Below, one piece after another: positions 46,601 to 57,835 of a stretch of 64,000 bases of DNA. Origin of the DNA: Termitomyces sp. T153. Its lineage: Eukaryota; Basidiomycota; Agaricomycetes; Agaricales; Lyophyllaceae. The notes under the pieces were generated by a model. It was given only the letters and a program-made list of their open reading frames with translations, searched no databases and was not told the DNA's origin. A program made the translations under genes and the position numbers. The stretch is taken from NCBI GenBank assembly GCA_018296165.2, contig JACKQL020000028.1:434001-498000 (forward strand), given 5' to 3'. Numbering within the stretch: the first letter of the stretch is position 1; every line of letters begins with the position of its first letter.

Positions 46601-47520
46601 TTAATGTCCAGATTTACTCTGTTTATTATTGATCTGTTCTACCTGTTCTGAATTTCTTCATTTGTGAAGGGGTTGTCTTGATCCTGAATGACTCTCTCAC
46701 AGTGTAGAGTCCAAATTGAGTATGCAGATTCTATAACTAAAACTTGGAATAGACATGTGAGGCCCTTCAATTGCTGTCCTTCCTCATCCTTCTTGGTCAT
46801 CAGCAGGCTGCCCACTACAGAACTCATGCTCTGTTTCATCAGGATGTTCCCAGTCCAGAGCAGTCATAGATTCCTCATCAGATCCCATATCAGTCCCTGA
46901 CCAGGGCTCTAGCATTCTGAGATTATGTAATGCAGTAAGTCCACCTCATTATTGTGTGAGAAGAGATATGACAAAATGATGAAGCACCATGGATCATGTG
47001 ACACCACCTCAAAAAAGCTGGACTCACCTTTGTTCTTTTCTATCTAATCTAGAAGCAATGAAGGTGAGACAAATAGCTTATTCTCTATGTATCTATCTAA
47101 TCTGGAAGCAACAAAGGTATTGTTGCCATATCTGGATCAGGTCTTAGTGAGGCTGCTCCTACACAATAGCCTTTCACTTTTTTTTTTGGCAATGGCAACT
47201 ATTTTTGTGATATTTTCACACTGACTCAACTCATCCTGTTAATGCCCACCCTGCTCCTCACCTGGCAGGAGTCATGGTGCAGAGCCATACAGGTATTTAC
47301 CACTACATCAACAGCAAGCCATGCCACAATCACAAGCAGGGAATCATCTGAAAACACTGGCAAAAACTCCCAGACTCCACTCTTCACTGACCTCTTGAGT
47401 CTTGAAGAGAGTCTAATGAATTCTGATGACAAAGACTTTTACTTCCCTCTGTCTTACCCCAGCTTGATGCCACTGTCACTCTCCACTGATCACAATCAAT
47501 GCTGCTACAACAGAAATTGA
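43649..47520 (+). repeat. Repeat X: possible LTR and decayed leader
   Basis: 43705-44080 matches 18064-18382 in inverted orientation and may be an LTR. Downstream there are broken Lys/Ser-rich frames (45259-45504, 45626-45901). A 75-base direct repeat containing AAATGATGAAGCACCATGGA is present at 46168-46245 and 46957-47033. No domain was recognised in 44081-47520. CpG is nearly absent. Confidence 0.45.
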
Positions 47521-47526
47521 CTGCCA

Positions 47527-49335
47527 ATGCCAACTACATCCTCAGACAGCCATGCCACTGCAGAGATAAAGGTTACCAAGCTAAAAGACTGCCCCATGCT
47601 CACACTGAACTGCATTGACATCAAAAAATTTGAGGAGTGGTCAAATGCCTATCACCAATACTTGAAGCACTCCAAGAAAAAGCCCAAGGAGATTGTGCAA
47701 TTTGTAGCCAATGGCATGCTGGAGCTAAGATTTGTGAAGTAGTACTATGCCAGCCAGAAGCAAATTGATGCTATGTCCTTTGACAAGTATCTCACCAAAT
47801 TGGCAAAGTATGCCTTACCTCACAAGTGGGAACATGGGGTGCAGAACATAATTATATCATCCAAGCAGGGGAACAAGCTGTTTTTAGACTAGGAGATTGA
47901 GCTTAAGAACCTAAACCTGCTCCTCAGCAACACAATAGCCATGTGTGCCCTTTCAGACATGGCCTTACAAGCTCAACTGGAAGCAAACATGAATCTAGAC
48001 CTTTGAGTGAAACTAGATAATTCCGATGTGATTACCACAACCTTTGGAGACTGAATCTATGAGATCACAGAGATGGATGAAGACATTTGAGAGGAGAACA
48101 CATGCATGCAGTGCTTCATCAATGCAAACAATGCAGTATGCACAGCTGAATGCCAGAGATGCAAACTCCTAGAAGAACAACTCTCAGACCCTATAATCTA
48201 AACCCCATTCTCAGCAACAGCACATATGCTCCTCAACTCCCCAAACTCAACAAGGAAGAGGAGAAACTCTTAAAGGATCACCAGGGTTGCACAAGGTGCC
48301 ACAAAACATACTGCAAACATGCCATGGACCCCAGCAAGTGTCCCATAAAGATTGCAAACAATTGGCTGGACCTATGCACATACAAGCCCATCATGCTGGA
48401 GAGCATGTTAGCATACAAGCCCAAAATACTCACAGGATATGCATATCTTAAGGACCATGTCCAAGACAAGGATACCAAGCAAACACCTGAAGGCAAAGTT
48501 AACTGTCTTTGGGCCTGCCATCTCATCTTTCCCTCTCTCCATCATGGCCTTACTTGACAACTGTTGCCTCTCCACAGTAATTAGCAATGAACTTGTCACA
48601 CAGCTTGCACTCCATCAATTCCCTCTACCTGTAGAGGAAGACAATCTGACATCCCTGTCAGAATTGCCATTGCACTGTTGGGAGTATGTAAAACTGGAGG
48701 TCTCATTGGATAACAGAGCTTGGAATTTGAGAGTGTTCAAAGCTAAAGTAAACATTGAACTACCTGTACCTCTCCTCCTTAGAAATCCATTTCTTTCTTT
48801 TGAGCAAATTCTTCTTAAAATGCACTCTTGCACCACAATTGACAAGCATACAAACTATGATCCCTGTTGACCACCACCACCACAGCCAAAGTTGAAGGAG
48901 AAGAGGTATACACCACCTCCACCCACACCCAAGCAGCTACAACCTCCCAAACTGATTCCATGTGAGAAGATTCCTCTACCTGACCTCAATGGACATGCAC
49001 TGCCAGAGTTGGTATTAGCAATGGTGCAGACTAGAGTAGAAACAATTGGCTTTCAAGAATGTCTCTGACAGAAGGATGCCCAATTTAAGGAATGGTATGC
49101 AGATTGGTTCTCTATCAGGCTCTCCAATACCACAAAAGGAGTACCAGACCACATTTTTCACTGAATTTGGCTCAAAGACCCACACAAGGTGGTCAGCTCA
49201 TGAGGATACACTGCACCTAAGAAATATCATGAATCATGGACAAGGCTCCTCAATGAACACATACAAGTGGGCTAATTTTGACCATCATCCTCTGAGTATG
49301 CATCTCCAGCCTTCTATATCCTCTAGGGGAGCTTC
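47527..49335 (+). pseudogene. Decayed gypsy gag-protease-RT remnant (element X)
   Basis: The frames on plus give, in order, a gag-like helical part (47527-48060) and a zinc-binding motif with CTRCHKTYCKH (48288 onward). Next comes a retropepsin-like unit (48550-48870) with ALLDNCCLSTVIS and the terminal VPLLLRNPFL pattern. The start of reverse transcriptase follows (49090-49335), with YTAPKKYHESW and PSSSEYASPAF. Numerous TGA/TAG stops and frame changes break it. It ends abruptly at 49335 against copia sequence. This lineage is distinct from elements A-C. Confidence 0.7.
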
Positions 49336-50049
49336 CCGGGGCCTTGGCTGGTATCTTCACAAAAGCTCTCCTCCAAGACAAACACTGGAAGGTGGTAAAA
49401 GCTATGGGGCTGCTGCTCCACATGAGTGGGAGTGTCAGAAAATAAGTGTTTCCTGCCTCACAGGCATTGTTGGTGTAGCTTCATCACATGTGTTTGTCTG
49501 CGCCAACCCAAATATGTTTTCTTTATTTGTTATACTTCAGTTCGCTTCACATCAGAAATGCACAGAACTGAGGTATGTTAGACACTTACATTAAATCTAC
49601 TTACTATTTTACTTACTGCACTTACCTAGTCATATTGGTTCTATCTAGGTAAATGAATATAGTTCGTTTCACATTGTATTGGCTCTATCTAGCCTACTCT
49701 AAACCACGCCCCTCCTCTGCACGTTGATCCTTTGAAAAGTACCACATCTTGTTTACTGACCAGCTTCTGCTGCAACAAGCCATTCCACATCATATGACCA
49801 GTGCATAGGTAACTTCTCCTAGTCTCATCTGATAATAAAGATCATCAAGTCAAAGTCTACTTCAGGTGACTAGCATTCACCATTTACTACTGGATGACGT
49901 TCCCATAAATTCTACATCCTAGTTGTGGCAGACATCACTAAATGACTTCAAGTTTGACAAATATTTGGATCTTGGACAGAAGAGAACATAACTAAGAAAC
50001 ACATCCAGTATAAAAGTTGTTTTGGAATGATGCAAACCGTAGGTTGGAC
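49336..50049 (+). repeat. Copia 3' end and LTR, arm 2 of the inverted duplication
   Basis: 49340-49575 encodes the copia RNase H end (FTKALLQDK). The LTR starts TGTTAGACAC at 49576, followed by the kinase 3' flank in reverse (about 49830-50049). It is the reverse complement of 37450-38240 with many C-to-T type differences. Confidence 0.75.
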
Positions 50050-50212
50050 AACATATGGAAGTCTGACAGATAACTAAGGGATGATCGATGAGCACTGAGT
50101 ACTTCAGTAATCAGAATGCACATAGATGATTGTTGGCATTTGTAATCATAGCATCATTGACCTGTTCAAAGCCAGGCCGTATTGAAATGTGGTCCCTTCC
50201 GGAGCTCCACAG
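50050..50212 (-). pseudogene. Kinase exon 5 fragment, distal part
   Basis: The minus strand matches the end of kinase 2 (about 37345-37470), including the region encoding RPGFEQVNDA and the stop. Element C separates it from the rest of exon 5 at 57234-57372. The last five bases, CACAG (50208-50212), are the duplicated target. Confidence 0.8.
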
Positions 50213-51543
50213 TGTCAGGTTCTGCTGATCACGGGGGCTCAGCTATACTGGGCAAGTCCTTACTAGGCGAACGTGATTCCCTGCACTGACAACCAAGCAC
50301 TCGGGGGTGTTCCAAGCCCTGGGGACTTGTGAGGATAGCCAGGGGAGATTGATCCGAGCAAGTCCAGGGAGGTCCGGAGGAGTAGAGGACAAGTTGCAGG
50401 GGAGGGGGACGGACTTGGCGGGGTTCAGGCATAAATCTGTGTGTGAGTATTGCAGATGTGGAGGAGGCGGAGGCTACGCGGATGACAGGAGCGGAGCTGG
50501 AGTTCTGATGGGGGATCAACAGGGGTTGATGGGGTTCGGAGCTGAGTGTATAGCAGGGTCCAGGGGTGGTAACAAGTGTTGGAGGTTTGTAATTGTAATT
50601 GTGGAGTTTGTGAGTACGTTATGGTCAAGAGGACTTGAACACAATAGACAGAATCAAACGGAGCAATATGGAGTTGAACAAAACAAGACAAAGACAAGAT
50701 GAGAATGAGAATAGATTCAGGCGGAGACATGGAACAATAACAAAAGAATAACAGAACAGAAACGAGATAAGACCGGGAGACTGAGAGTAAGGAAAACAAG
50801 ACACAGGACACAAAACATGAGAAGAAACAATCAGAAACACATCAGAAAGGTAGGTAGATAGGTAATCTCAAGACTAGAGTACAAGGAGCTACTCTAAGTC
50901 TTATATACTGACTACTGAAGAGCTCCGGGGATGTTGGTTGTGGTGGCGGGGCTTGGCAGAGCTCAACGGAGTTGACAGGTGTCAGTTATGATCAGAGGGT
51001 GGGCTGCATTGATATGTTGATGGGATCAATTGTGATGCAGTCTGTTCCGAGGCTGTTGTGATACTTCAAGGTAAGTTGGGGAAGCCAGGGTGTTGAGTTG
51101 ATGACGTGTAATGGGGTCAGGCATGGCGGGGGGGTGGTCCCAGGGGCTCAGGAAGTCCAGGGGAAGCACCGGCAGCTGCGGGGAAGACGTCGGAGTTGGC
51201 CAGGGGGCCGTTGGAGTTAGCCAAGAAGGTGCCAGAGTTAGCCGGTCGGGGACGTATGACGTGGCCAGGAACAGTGGGGGAAGGTTTCAGGGGGGGTGTT
51301 GATGGCTACGGAGAGGGAGTTGCCATCGGGGTTTGCCAGAGAAGTGTGGGAGTTATCCAGTGTGGGCGGGGTTCAGGGGAGTTAGACGGGAAACCGGGAG
51401 GGGTTGGGAGCAGTGTCTAGGGAGCTAGGGAGCGGGTTGTGACAGCGCAGAGTGCTGGGGAAGTTCAACGAAGCGTCGGGGGGTTCCGGGGGAGCGGGGG
51501 TTTGTCAGGCGGTGTATGGGGCTTCAGGGAATGGGTCATGACA
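50213..51543 (-). repeat. 3' LTR of element C, chimeric
   Basis: It matches the 5' LTR except for about 200 bases (51243-51445) that match the terminal part of LTR A (about 540-738), including its TTGTGACA end. In the 5' LTR the same place has only AGAGTAG. The LTR is therefore a mosaic of two families. Confidence 0.85.
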
Positions 51544-51761
51544 TCACCCCCCCTTCAGCGTTGAGACCTTTGAGATGCGGGGAGGTGGGTTGGGGATCGG
51601 CGGGGTGTGGGAGTCAAAGCCCAGTAATATTGATCAATCTGCAGTGAGTGACGGCAGCATGGGAGGCAAAGTCAAAGCGTGGCCGCCACTGCATCAGGGG
51701 GTTCTTCCTAATCAATTAAAAGGCCTTGGACGTACCCTGGGGCTCCCTCAAACTCTTTGTC

Positions 51762-53347
51762 ATGTCCTCTCCCAGTTATTCAGCCGCTTCCCCCGCCCCG
51801 TTGATTTCAGACATGGACGTGGTGATCGTGTACAACAATGAGGGGGAGGAGTTTGAGCATCGGCGCCAAGCTGGTACAATGTACTGGAGTTGTGAGCAGC
51901 ATTGACCTATTTCTTTGGGGTGGCTGACGGAGTTCTACAGAGTTGTCCGCAGTGGTGGTGGGTTCTCTGGAGGCCCCTAGGCAGGCCAAATTTCATCCCG
52001 CAGTGCCCCAATTGGTGGCGGGGGATGCAGAAGGGGTCCCTCCGCTGCAGCAAATCCCTCAGGTGGAGGTGACAGCGGAGGAGTTTGCAAGGGCGTTGGC
52101 GCGAGCTCGGAGCCCCCTGACGCTGGAATGGTGCCAAAACGAGGCCCCGGTGAGTCTTTGAGTTCCTCTTTGTCGCATGCACTGATCCGTTGTTCTCAGT
52201 GTGTTCTCTGTGTGCAGCGGGGTGAGGCCTGCGTCTTTGGCTTGCGGCATGACACTTCTGTTTGCCTTCCGTGTCGCACAAACCACGAGAAGTGCTTGAT
52301 CTCATTGGAGTGGCAAGCAGCATGCATTGCTGCGGAGCAGGGGTGGGACGAGGACTGGGTGCGGGGTCAGCTGGGCGAGGCGCGGAGGACCCAGACGTTG
52401 GGGGAGGCAAGCTCAGGGCGGTCTGTGGGGCAGGTGGGGCCTCCACAGGGTGGGCGGAGGGAGGGGGCATCCTTGGCAGCAAACTGCGGGAAGCGGAGAG
52501 CTTTCCTGCTGTCAGGGCCGAGGCCCAGCAAGAGGCCGCAGGGGTACAAGCCAATGGCGGGTTTTCCGGGGTTTCATGTTCACTCTCCTACCCTGGATGC
52601 GGCCTTGGGACGGGCATCAAGTTCTCCAGAGCCCCCGCCTTCGATCACGGAGGTCTTTCTTTGCAAGCGGGTGGAGGTGCTAATGGCAGCATTGATGGCA
52701 TGGGAGGGGGAGCTTCGGCGGGTGAGGGAGGATCCAGACGTGGCGTGGGCAGAGAAGGAGGCATTGGAGCAGGCATGGAACACCTCAGTGCGGGGGGCGC
52801 CGGAGCAAGTGCTGCAGGTACGGGGCTTGCAGGAGCGTCTGACACAGCAGGAGGGGCGGCCCACAGAGGAGGTGGAGGAGCGGGAAATGGCGCCAGAGGC
52901 TGGTCTGCTATGGGCAGAGTTGGAGGTAGCAAGGTGGAGGGAGGATTGGCTGGCCAACAAGGCCGCTTCAGGGCGTGCGGGAATCCTTTGTAAGTGTGGC
53001 TCCCACTTCTCCACCTGTTACTAAATGGATCGTGTTTGGGGCCAGGTTGGGTGCGGGAGCACCAGGTTCTCTTGGATGGTGCCTCTGCAGCATTTGCGTT
53101 GATTCAAGATGGGTTGGCGCAGATGCCCGTGGGTCAGCCTCCGGAGTTGCAGCAGGGGATGGCAAGGGTGGGGAGGTTGCTGGCAGGGCATCAACGGCAT
53201 AATGCAGTGGCCCTGGGGTTGTGGTGGGAAGTGGCAGCAGACGCGGGAGAGGCTTTGCCTGGGCTGGTGGAGGTCTTGGCGGTGGTGTGGGCCCAGATGG
53301 AGATTGATTTGGGGGTAGGGATGGTGGGGGTTCTGGGGGAGGAGTGA
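51762..53347 (+). CDS. Antisense six-cysteine/coiled-coil gene of element C (best copy)
   Basis: ATG 51762 opens MSSPSYSAASPAPLISDMD. An intron with GT-AG (52150-52199) precedes exon 2, which begins with six cysteines at 52200-52295 spaced C-x2-C-x6-C-x10-C-x2-C-x6-C. The motif CLPCRTNHEKC is followed by WQAACIAAEQGWDEDWV. A basic linker (KRRAF, PSKRP) and a coiled coil starting ITEVFLCKRVEVL come next. A second intron (52990-53045) precedes the tail WVREHQVLLDGASAAF, ending at the TGA 53345-53347. In exon 1 a TGA near 51904 may lie in a further small intron or be a CGA decay. The frame from the cysteines to the end is open, unlike in A, B or F. A Zn2Cys6-type DNA-binding role is an inference from spacing only. 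Confidence 0.6.
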
Positions 53348-56083
53348 GGGGGCACCAGGTCCCGCTTTTTGTCGTCCTTGAGTTTGCCGCCCCATTCTGC
53401 CTTGTATCATATATTTCTTGTACTTTTCAATACTTCCTTGCTGTTCCTGGGTGTGCAAAGTGAGACTTTAATTTGTGTGAGGGCGAGGTAAGCGAAACAC
53501 GCAGGGGTGTGGGTGGGAGTTGAATTCCTAGTGGATCCAGAGGCGGGGGTTAGGCCCACTAGTGCCATCTGTGTCGGCTAGCCCCGGGGTTGTCGGGGTG
53601 AGCTCCGGAGTATTGTATTCGGTGAAGGGTACTCGGAATCAGATTTTGCTGTGCTCTGGGGTGTTGGTCCAAGTCAAGTCGTGCTTCAGAGTATTGCATC
53701 TGTGGGCGGGCATGTTCGGGTGGTGCCTTGGTGTGCTCCAGAGTGTCGATGACCAAGGGGGTGGGGTGCAGGGTAATCAGTCCCAACCAGTTCCTTTGAG
53801 TCTGGAGTCAAATTTTGAAGGTTCCAAGTCATGTAATTCTGATGCTCCCTAGAGTTTGGGGATCTGTTGGGGTTGTATCAGTGGATGTTTCTTTTGGGCG
53901 GGGGGCAGTGCGGGGGTTGGTTGGGGAATGGCTTGCCTCAGCAGAGATGCTTCGGGGCTTGTTCTGTGAGTTGTTCCTTCTGGGGATCAGTGGTTCTTTC
54001 ATTGGAGAAAAAGTTGGCAGTCCCAGAGTCAATACAAGGGTCACTGGGTGGGGGGTTTGTTGGTCGTGTTGGCTTTGGGGGTGGTGCAGGCAGAGGAAAG
54101 GGTCTGAGGTGCATTCTGTCAGTCCACCATTCCAAGCGTGAATACCAGGGGTCTGGGGTTGATGTGGGGATTGGGGTTGGGTCTTAACTTGTTGGTGGGG
54201 TTGTGTTGTGAATTGGAGGAGAAGCTCTGGAGTGGGGGGGGTTTTGCGGAGCAGCAGAGGTGTCATGTAGGAGTGGCAGTGGCTCCTGGAGCTGAGCTTG
54301 GATGGGGGAAGATGGTTGTCCACAATTGTTGGAGGGCAGTGGGGAAGTCAGTCATGGTTAGGCATTGGAGTGGGACTCCCCAGGAGTCACGGCGGGGTTG
54401 AGGCAACTCTTCATTCATGTTCCGGAGCGGCCCAGAGATTGTTGTGAATGTGGGGGTGGCAGTGGGGAGAGGCACCGCTCGCTTCTTGGGGAAGGCATCA
54501 GCAACTTTTAGGGTACTCCAGGAGATTACTTCATATGGGGTTTGTTTCGGGTTACTCCATTGATGTGGTCCCTGCTCAATAGACATCTTCCGGCATAGGG
54601 GCAGGGTTGTATGGGGTGTGGGGCTGGCATTGTAGGTTCCCTTGGTTGGATATTGGAGTCGGAGTGGGGGCCCCAGAGTTATGTTGCTAGAATCCAGAGT
54701 GGGTCAGAGGAGTGGATCGGGGCAGCTTCGAGTCAGCACCAGGTTATTTGGGTCATTGGTCCTGGCAAGGAAGTCCTCCATGGATGTCGGAGCATATGCT
54801 CTTTGGATTGTCAGGACATTGAGTGGGTTGATCAGCAGTTTCTGGGACAATGATGGGGCTTCTCCCTCCCTTATGTGAACAGGTCAGTGATTTTAGAGTA
54901 CTTTGGGAACTACTTCGTATAGGGCCATTTTTCCTATGGTTAGTTCAGTGTAACTCCTATGCTGGGGGTTCCTTTGTGGGAGGTGGCAGAGTCTGGTAGC
55001 AGAGTTTACATCTGGGGGTGGTGTGCGGGGAGGGTTGGCATCAAGGGTCTTTAACGTCGGAGGTTCTGGATTGCATGGGAGAAGGTGTTGAGATAGTAGG
55101 CAGGCGCTGAAGTAGTGGGTGGGGGTCTGGAGTTGTTCTTTGTTGAGAGTCGGGGTGCCGTGGTTCTCTTCGTTAATTTTGGGCTGTGCTTTGAGCAGCA
55201 GGGCAGGAGTGCATAGCCGTTCCTTTCTTGACTGCCTAGAAGCTTGGGGATTCCTTGGTCTTGTTCCAGGGTTGTTGGGGTCAGGTCGGAAGCATCAGGG
55301 CCCCTTCATTTGTTGGCGGAGGTGATGGCCGAGTCAACCAGGGGGGTCCTAACTGATCCTGGAAGTGGGTTCTGTAATTGGGGGTTAGTGTTGGTCTTGG
55401 CATCTTGCATCATTGCGGATGGGGTTGCTGGGTTGAGTTTGATTCCAGTCGGCAGCAGGGCTAGTTTTGGAGGGTGGACCTTCTCGGGGATGGGTGTGAA
55501 AGTCGGATGATCTGGTGGCGGGGTTCTGCTATTGAGGTTGTGGACAGACTCGATATTGTCGGGAACCCACTGGGTCTGTTCCTGATGGAGTACAGGGCTG
55601 CTGTGGGTTGGAGGGTCCAAAGGCAGGGTTCACGTTCTCGGAGGTCTTGTTGTCGTCTTGGGGGAGGTTGGCAATTGGTCTTTCATGTGGTGAGCAACTT
55701 CCCACAGCGGGGCCTTTGCTACTGTTGTTGGAGGGGTGAGGGTGCGGTGTCGGAGAAGTTGTTGAGCTCTGGGTTGAATTGTCGCTGGGGTTTTGGGTGA
55801 AGGTGATGTCGGGGTTGGCCTCTGGGAGGGGCGGAGCTGGCAGAGATGGTGGGGGGGAGGTGTGGGAGCTGTAAGAGGGTGTCCATGGATAGAGCCATTG
55901 TATGGATGTAACTGGGGTGGAAGGGACATTTTGTGTCAGATCCATGACTCAATGTGCCTTGGCAAATTGGGCAGGGCAATATGAATCATAGTGGTTTCCG
56001 GACATGGGCCGGTCATAGACATCAGGGTGTTTGTCAGATGTGTGTGCAGGGTTAGTGTGGACATCATGAGCAGGGTAAGGGAT
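53348..56083. other. Interior of element C with a candidate sense frame
   Basis: It is colinear with 11126-14151 of element B. On the minus strand a frame at 55979-55719 starts near PCPICQGTLSHGSDTKCPFH, a C-x2-C-x12-C-x2-H arrangement, and an overlapping frame at 55945-55529 is Pro/Ser/Asn-rich. Both begin about 120-150 bases inside the 5' LTR, where gag would start. No known family was recognised. Confidence 0.45.
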
Positions 56084-56096
56084 AGTCTTGAGATTA
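56084..56096 (-). other. Primer-binding site of element C
   Basis: The sense strand reads TAATCTCAAGACT. All 13 bases are complementary to the putative transcript start AGTCTTGAGATTA (56747-56759 on plus). The one base that differs from elements A and B has its compensating partner in the LTR. Confidence 0.8.
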
Positions 56097-57233
56097 TGTC
56101 AGGTTCTGCTGACCATGGGGGCTCAGCTACACTGGGCGAGTCCTTACTAGGTGAATGTGATTCCCTGCACTGACAACCAAGCACTTGAGGGTGTTCCAAG
56201 CACTGGGGACTTGTGAGGATAGCCAGGGGAGATTGATCCGAGCAAGTCCGGGGAGGTCTGGAGGAGTAGAGGACAAGTTGCAGAGGAGGGGGACGGACTT
56301 GGCGGGGTTCAGGCATAAATCTGTGTGTGAGTATTGCAGGTGTAGAGGAGGCGGAGGCTATGCGGATGACAGAAGCAGAGCTGGAGTTCTGATGGGGAAT
56401 CAACAGGGGTTGATGGGGTTCAGAGCCGAGTGTATAGCAGGGTCCAGGGGTGGTAACAAGTGTTGGAGGTTTGTAATTGTAATTGCGGAGTTTGTGAGTA
56501 CGTTATGGTCAAGAGGACTTGAACACAATAGACAGAATCAAATGGAGCAATACAGAGTCGAACAAAACGAGACAAAGATGAGATGAGAACGAGAATAGAT
56601 TCAGGCAGAGACATGGAACGATAACGAAAGAACAACAAAACAGAAATGAGATAAGACCAGGAGACTGAGAGTAAGGAAAATGAGACATGGGACACAAAAC
56701 ATGAGAAGAAACAATCAGAAACACATCAGAAAGGTAGGTAGATAGGTAATCTCAAGACTAGAGTACAAGGAGCTACTCTACGTCTTATATACTGACTACT
56801 GAAGAGCTCCGGGGATGTTGGTTGTGGTGGCAGGGCTTGGCAGAGCTTGACAGAGTCAACGGGTGTCGGTTATGATCAGAGAGCGGGCCACATTGATATG
56901 TTGATGGGATCAATTGTGACGCGGTCCATTCTGAGGTTGTCGTGATTCTTCAGGGTAAGTCGGGGAAGCCAGGGTGTCAAGTTGATGATGTGTAATGGGG
57001 TCAGGCATGGCAGGGGGGTGGTCCCAGGGGCTCAGGAAGTCCAGGGGAAGCGCTGGCAGCTGCGGGGAAGATGTCGGAGTTGGCCAGGGGGCCGTCAGAG
57101 TTAGCCGAGAAGGTGCCGGAGTTAGCCAGAGTAGGCGCGGAGTGCTGGGGAAGTTTGATGAAGCGTCAGGGGGTTCCGGGGGAGTGGGGGTTTGTTGGGT
57201 GGTGTATGGGGCTTCAGGGAACAGGTTGTGACA
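56097..57233 (-). repeat. 5' LTR of element C
   Basis: The 1137-base LTR is bounded by TGTCAGG and TTGTGACA on plus. The TATA-like ATATAAG (sense) lies near 56788, and the transcript start is at 56747-56759. Confidence 0.92.
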
Positions 57234-57373
57234 CACAGAAATCCTTGCTTGATCTCTTTTGCGGTTGGACGATGCTCCAGAGACCAGCACCTCTTCATGA
57301 GTGCCCACATATTGTCAGTCAGACTGCATGACACATTAATGTTAGGGCACTCAGGGAGTTGGGATGAATAGAT
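57234..57373 (-). pseudogene. Kinase exon 5 fragment, proximal part
   Basis: The minus strand encodes a stretch like LTDNMWALMKRCW, matching kinase 2 (about 37186-37340). Together with 50050-50212 it forms one interrupted, inverted copy. It is joined on its upstream side to an LTR U3 fragment. Confidence 0.8.
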
Positions 57374-57835
57374 GATCTACGTCTTATATACTGACTACTG
57401 AAGAGCTCCGGGAACATCAGCTGTGGTGGCGGGGCTTGGCAGAGCTCAATGGAGTCAACGGGTGTTGGTTATGACCAGAGGGCAGGCCACATTGATATGT
57501 TGATGGGATCAATTGTTGATGCAGTCCATTCCAAGGTTGTCATGATACTCCAGGGTAAGTCAGAGGAGCCAGGGTGTTGAGTCAATGACATGTAATGGGG
57601 TCAGGCAAAGCAGGGGAGTGGTCCCAGGGGCTCAGGAAATTTAGGGGAAGTGCCAGCAGCTGTGGAGAAGAGGTTGGAGTTGGCCAGGGGGCCGTTGGAG
57701 TTAGCTGAGAATGTGTCAGAGTTAGCTGGAGTAGGCGCGGAGTGCTGGGGAAGTTTGACAAAGCATTGGAGGAGGTTCTGGGGGGATGGGGGTTTGTCAG
57801 GCAATGTATGGGGGTCCAGGGAATGGGTCATGACA
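57374..57835 (-). repeat. U3-only fragment of a C-type LTR
   Basis: It matches the C LTR from the outer end TGACA (57835) to just past the TATA box (sense TATATAAGACGTAG), then stops about 20 bases before the expected transcript start. Only the U3 promoter part is present. Confidence 0.75.

Larger units (their letters stand above)
50213..57233 (-). mobile_element. Nonautonomous LTR element C (minus sense)
   Basis: The element is 7021 bases with a 3' LTR at 50213-51543, a 5' LTR at 56097-57233 and the target duplication CACAG at 50208-50212 and 57234-57238. The interior is colinear with element B. The antisense gene is best preserved here (51762-53347). There is a long GC-rich segment without gag-pol, and a sense frame begins close to the 5' LTR. 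It landed in the kinase exon 5 copy. Confidence 0.92.

Noticed and set aside
52262..52993. A 243-codon Gly/Ala-rich plus frame in element C
   Set aside because: It is an out-of-frame shadow of the antisense gene. The frame with the six cysteines and coiled coil has splice sites and homologues in A, B and F.
37186..57373. A DNA transposon with long terminal inverted repeats, suggested by the inverted arms
   Set aside because: The arms contain part of a kinase gene and a copia end, have no shared outer boundary or target duplication, and the sequence between consists of other LTR elements.
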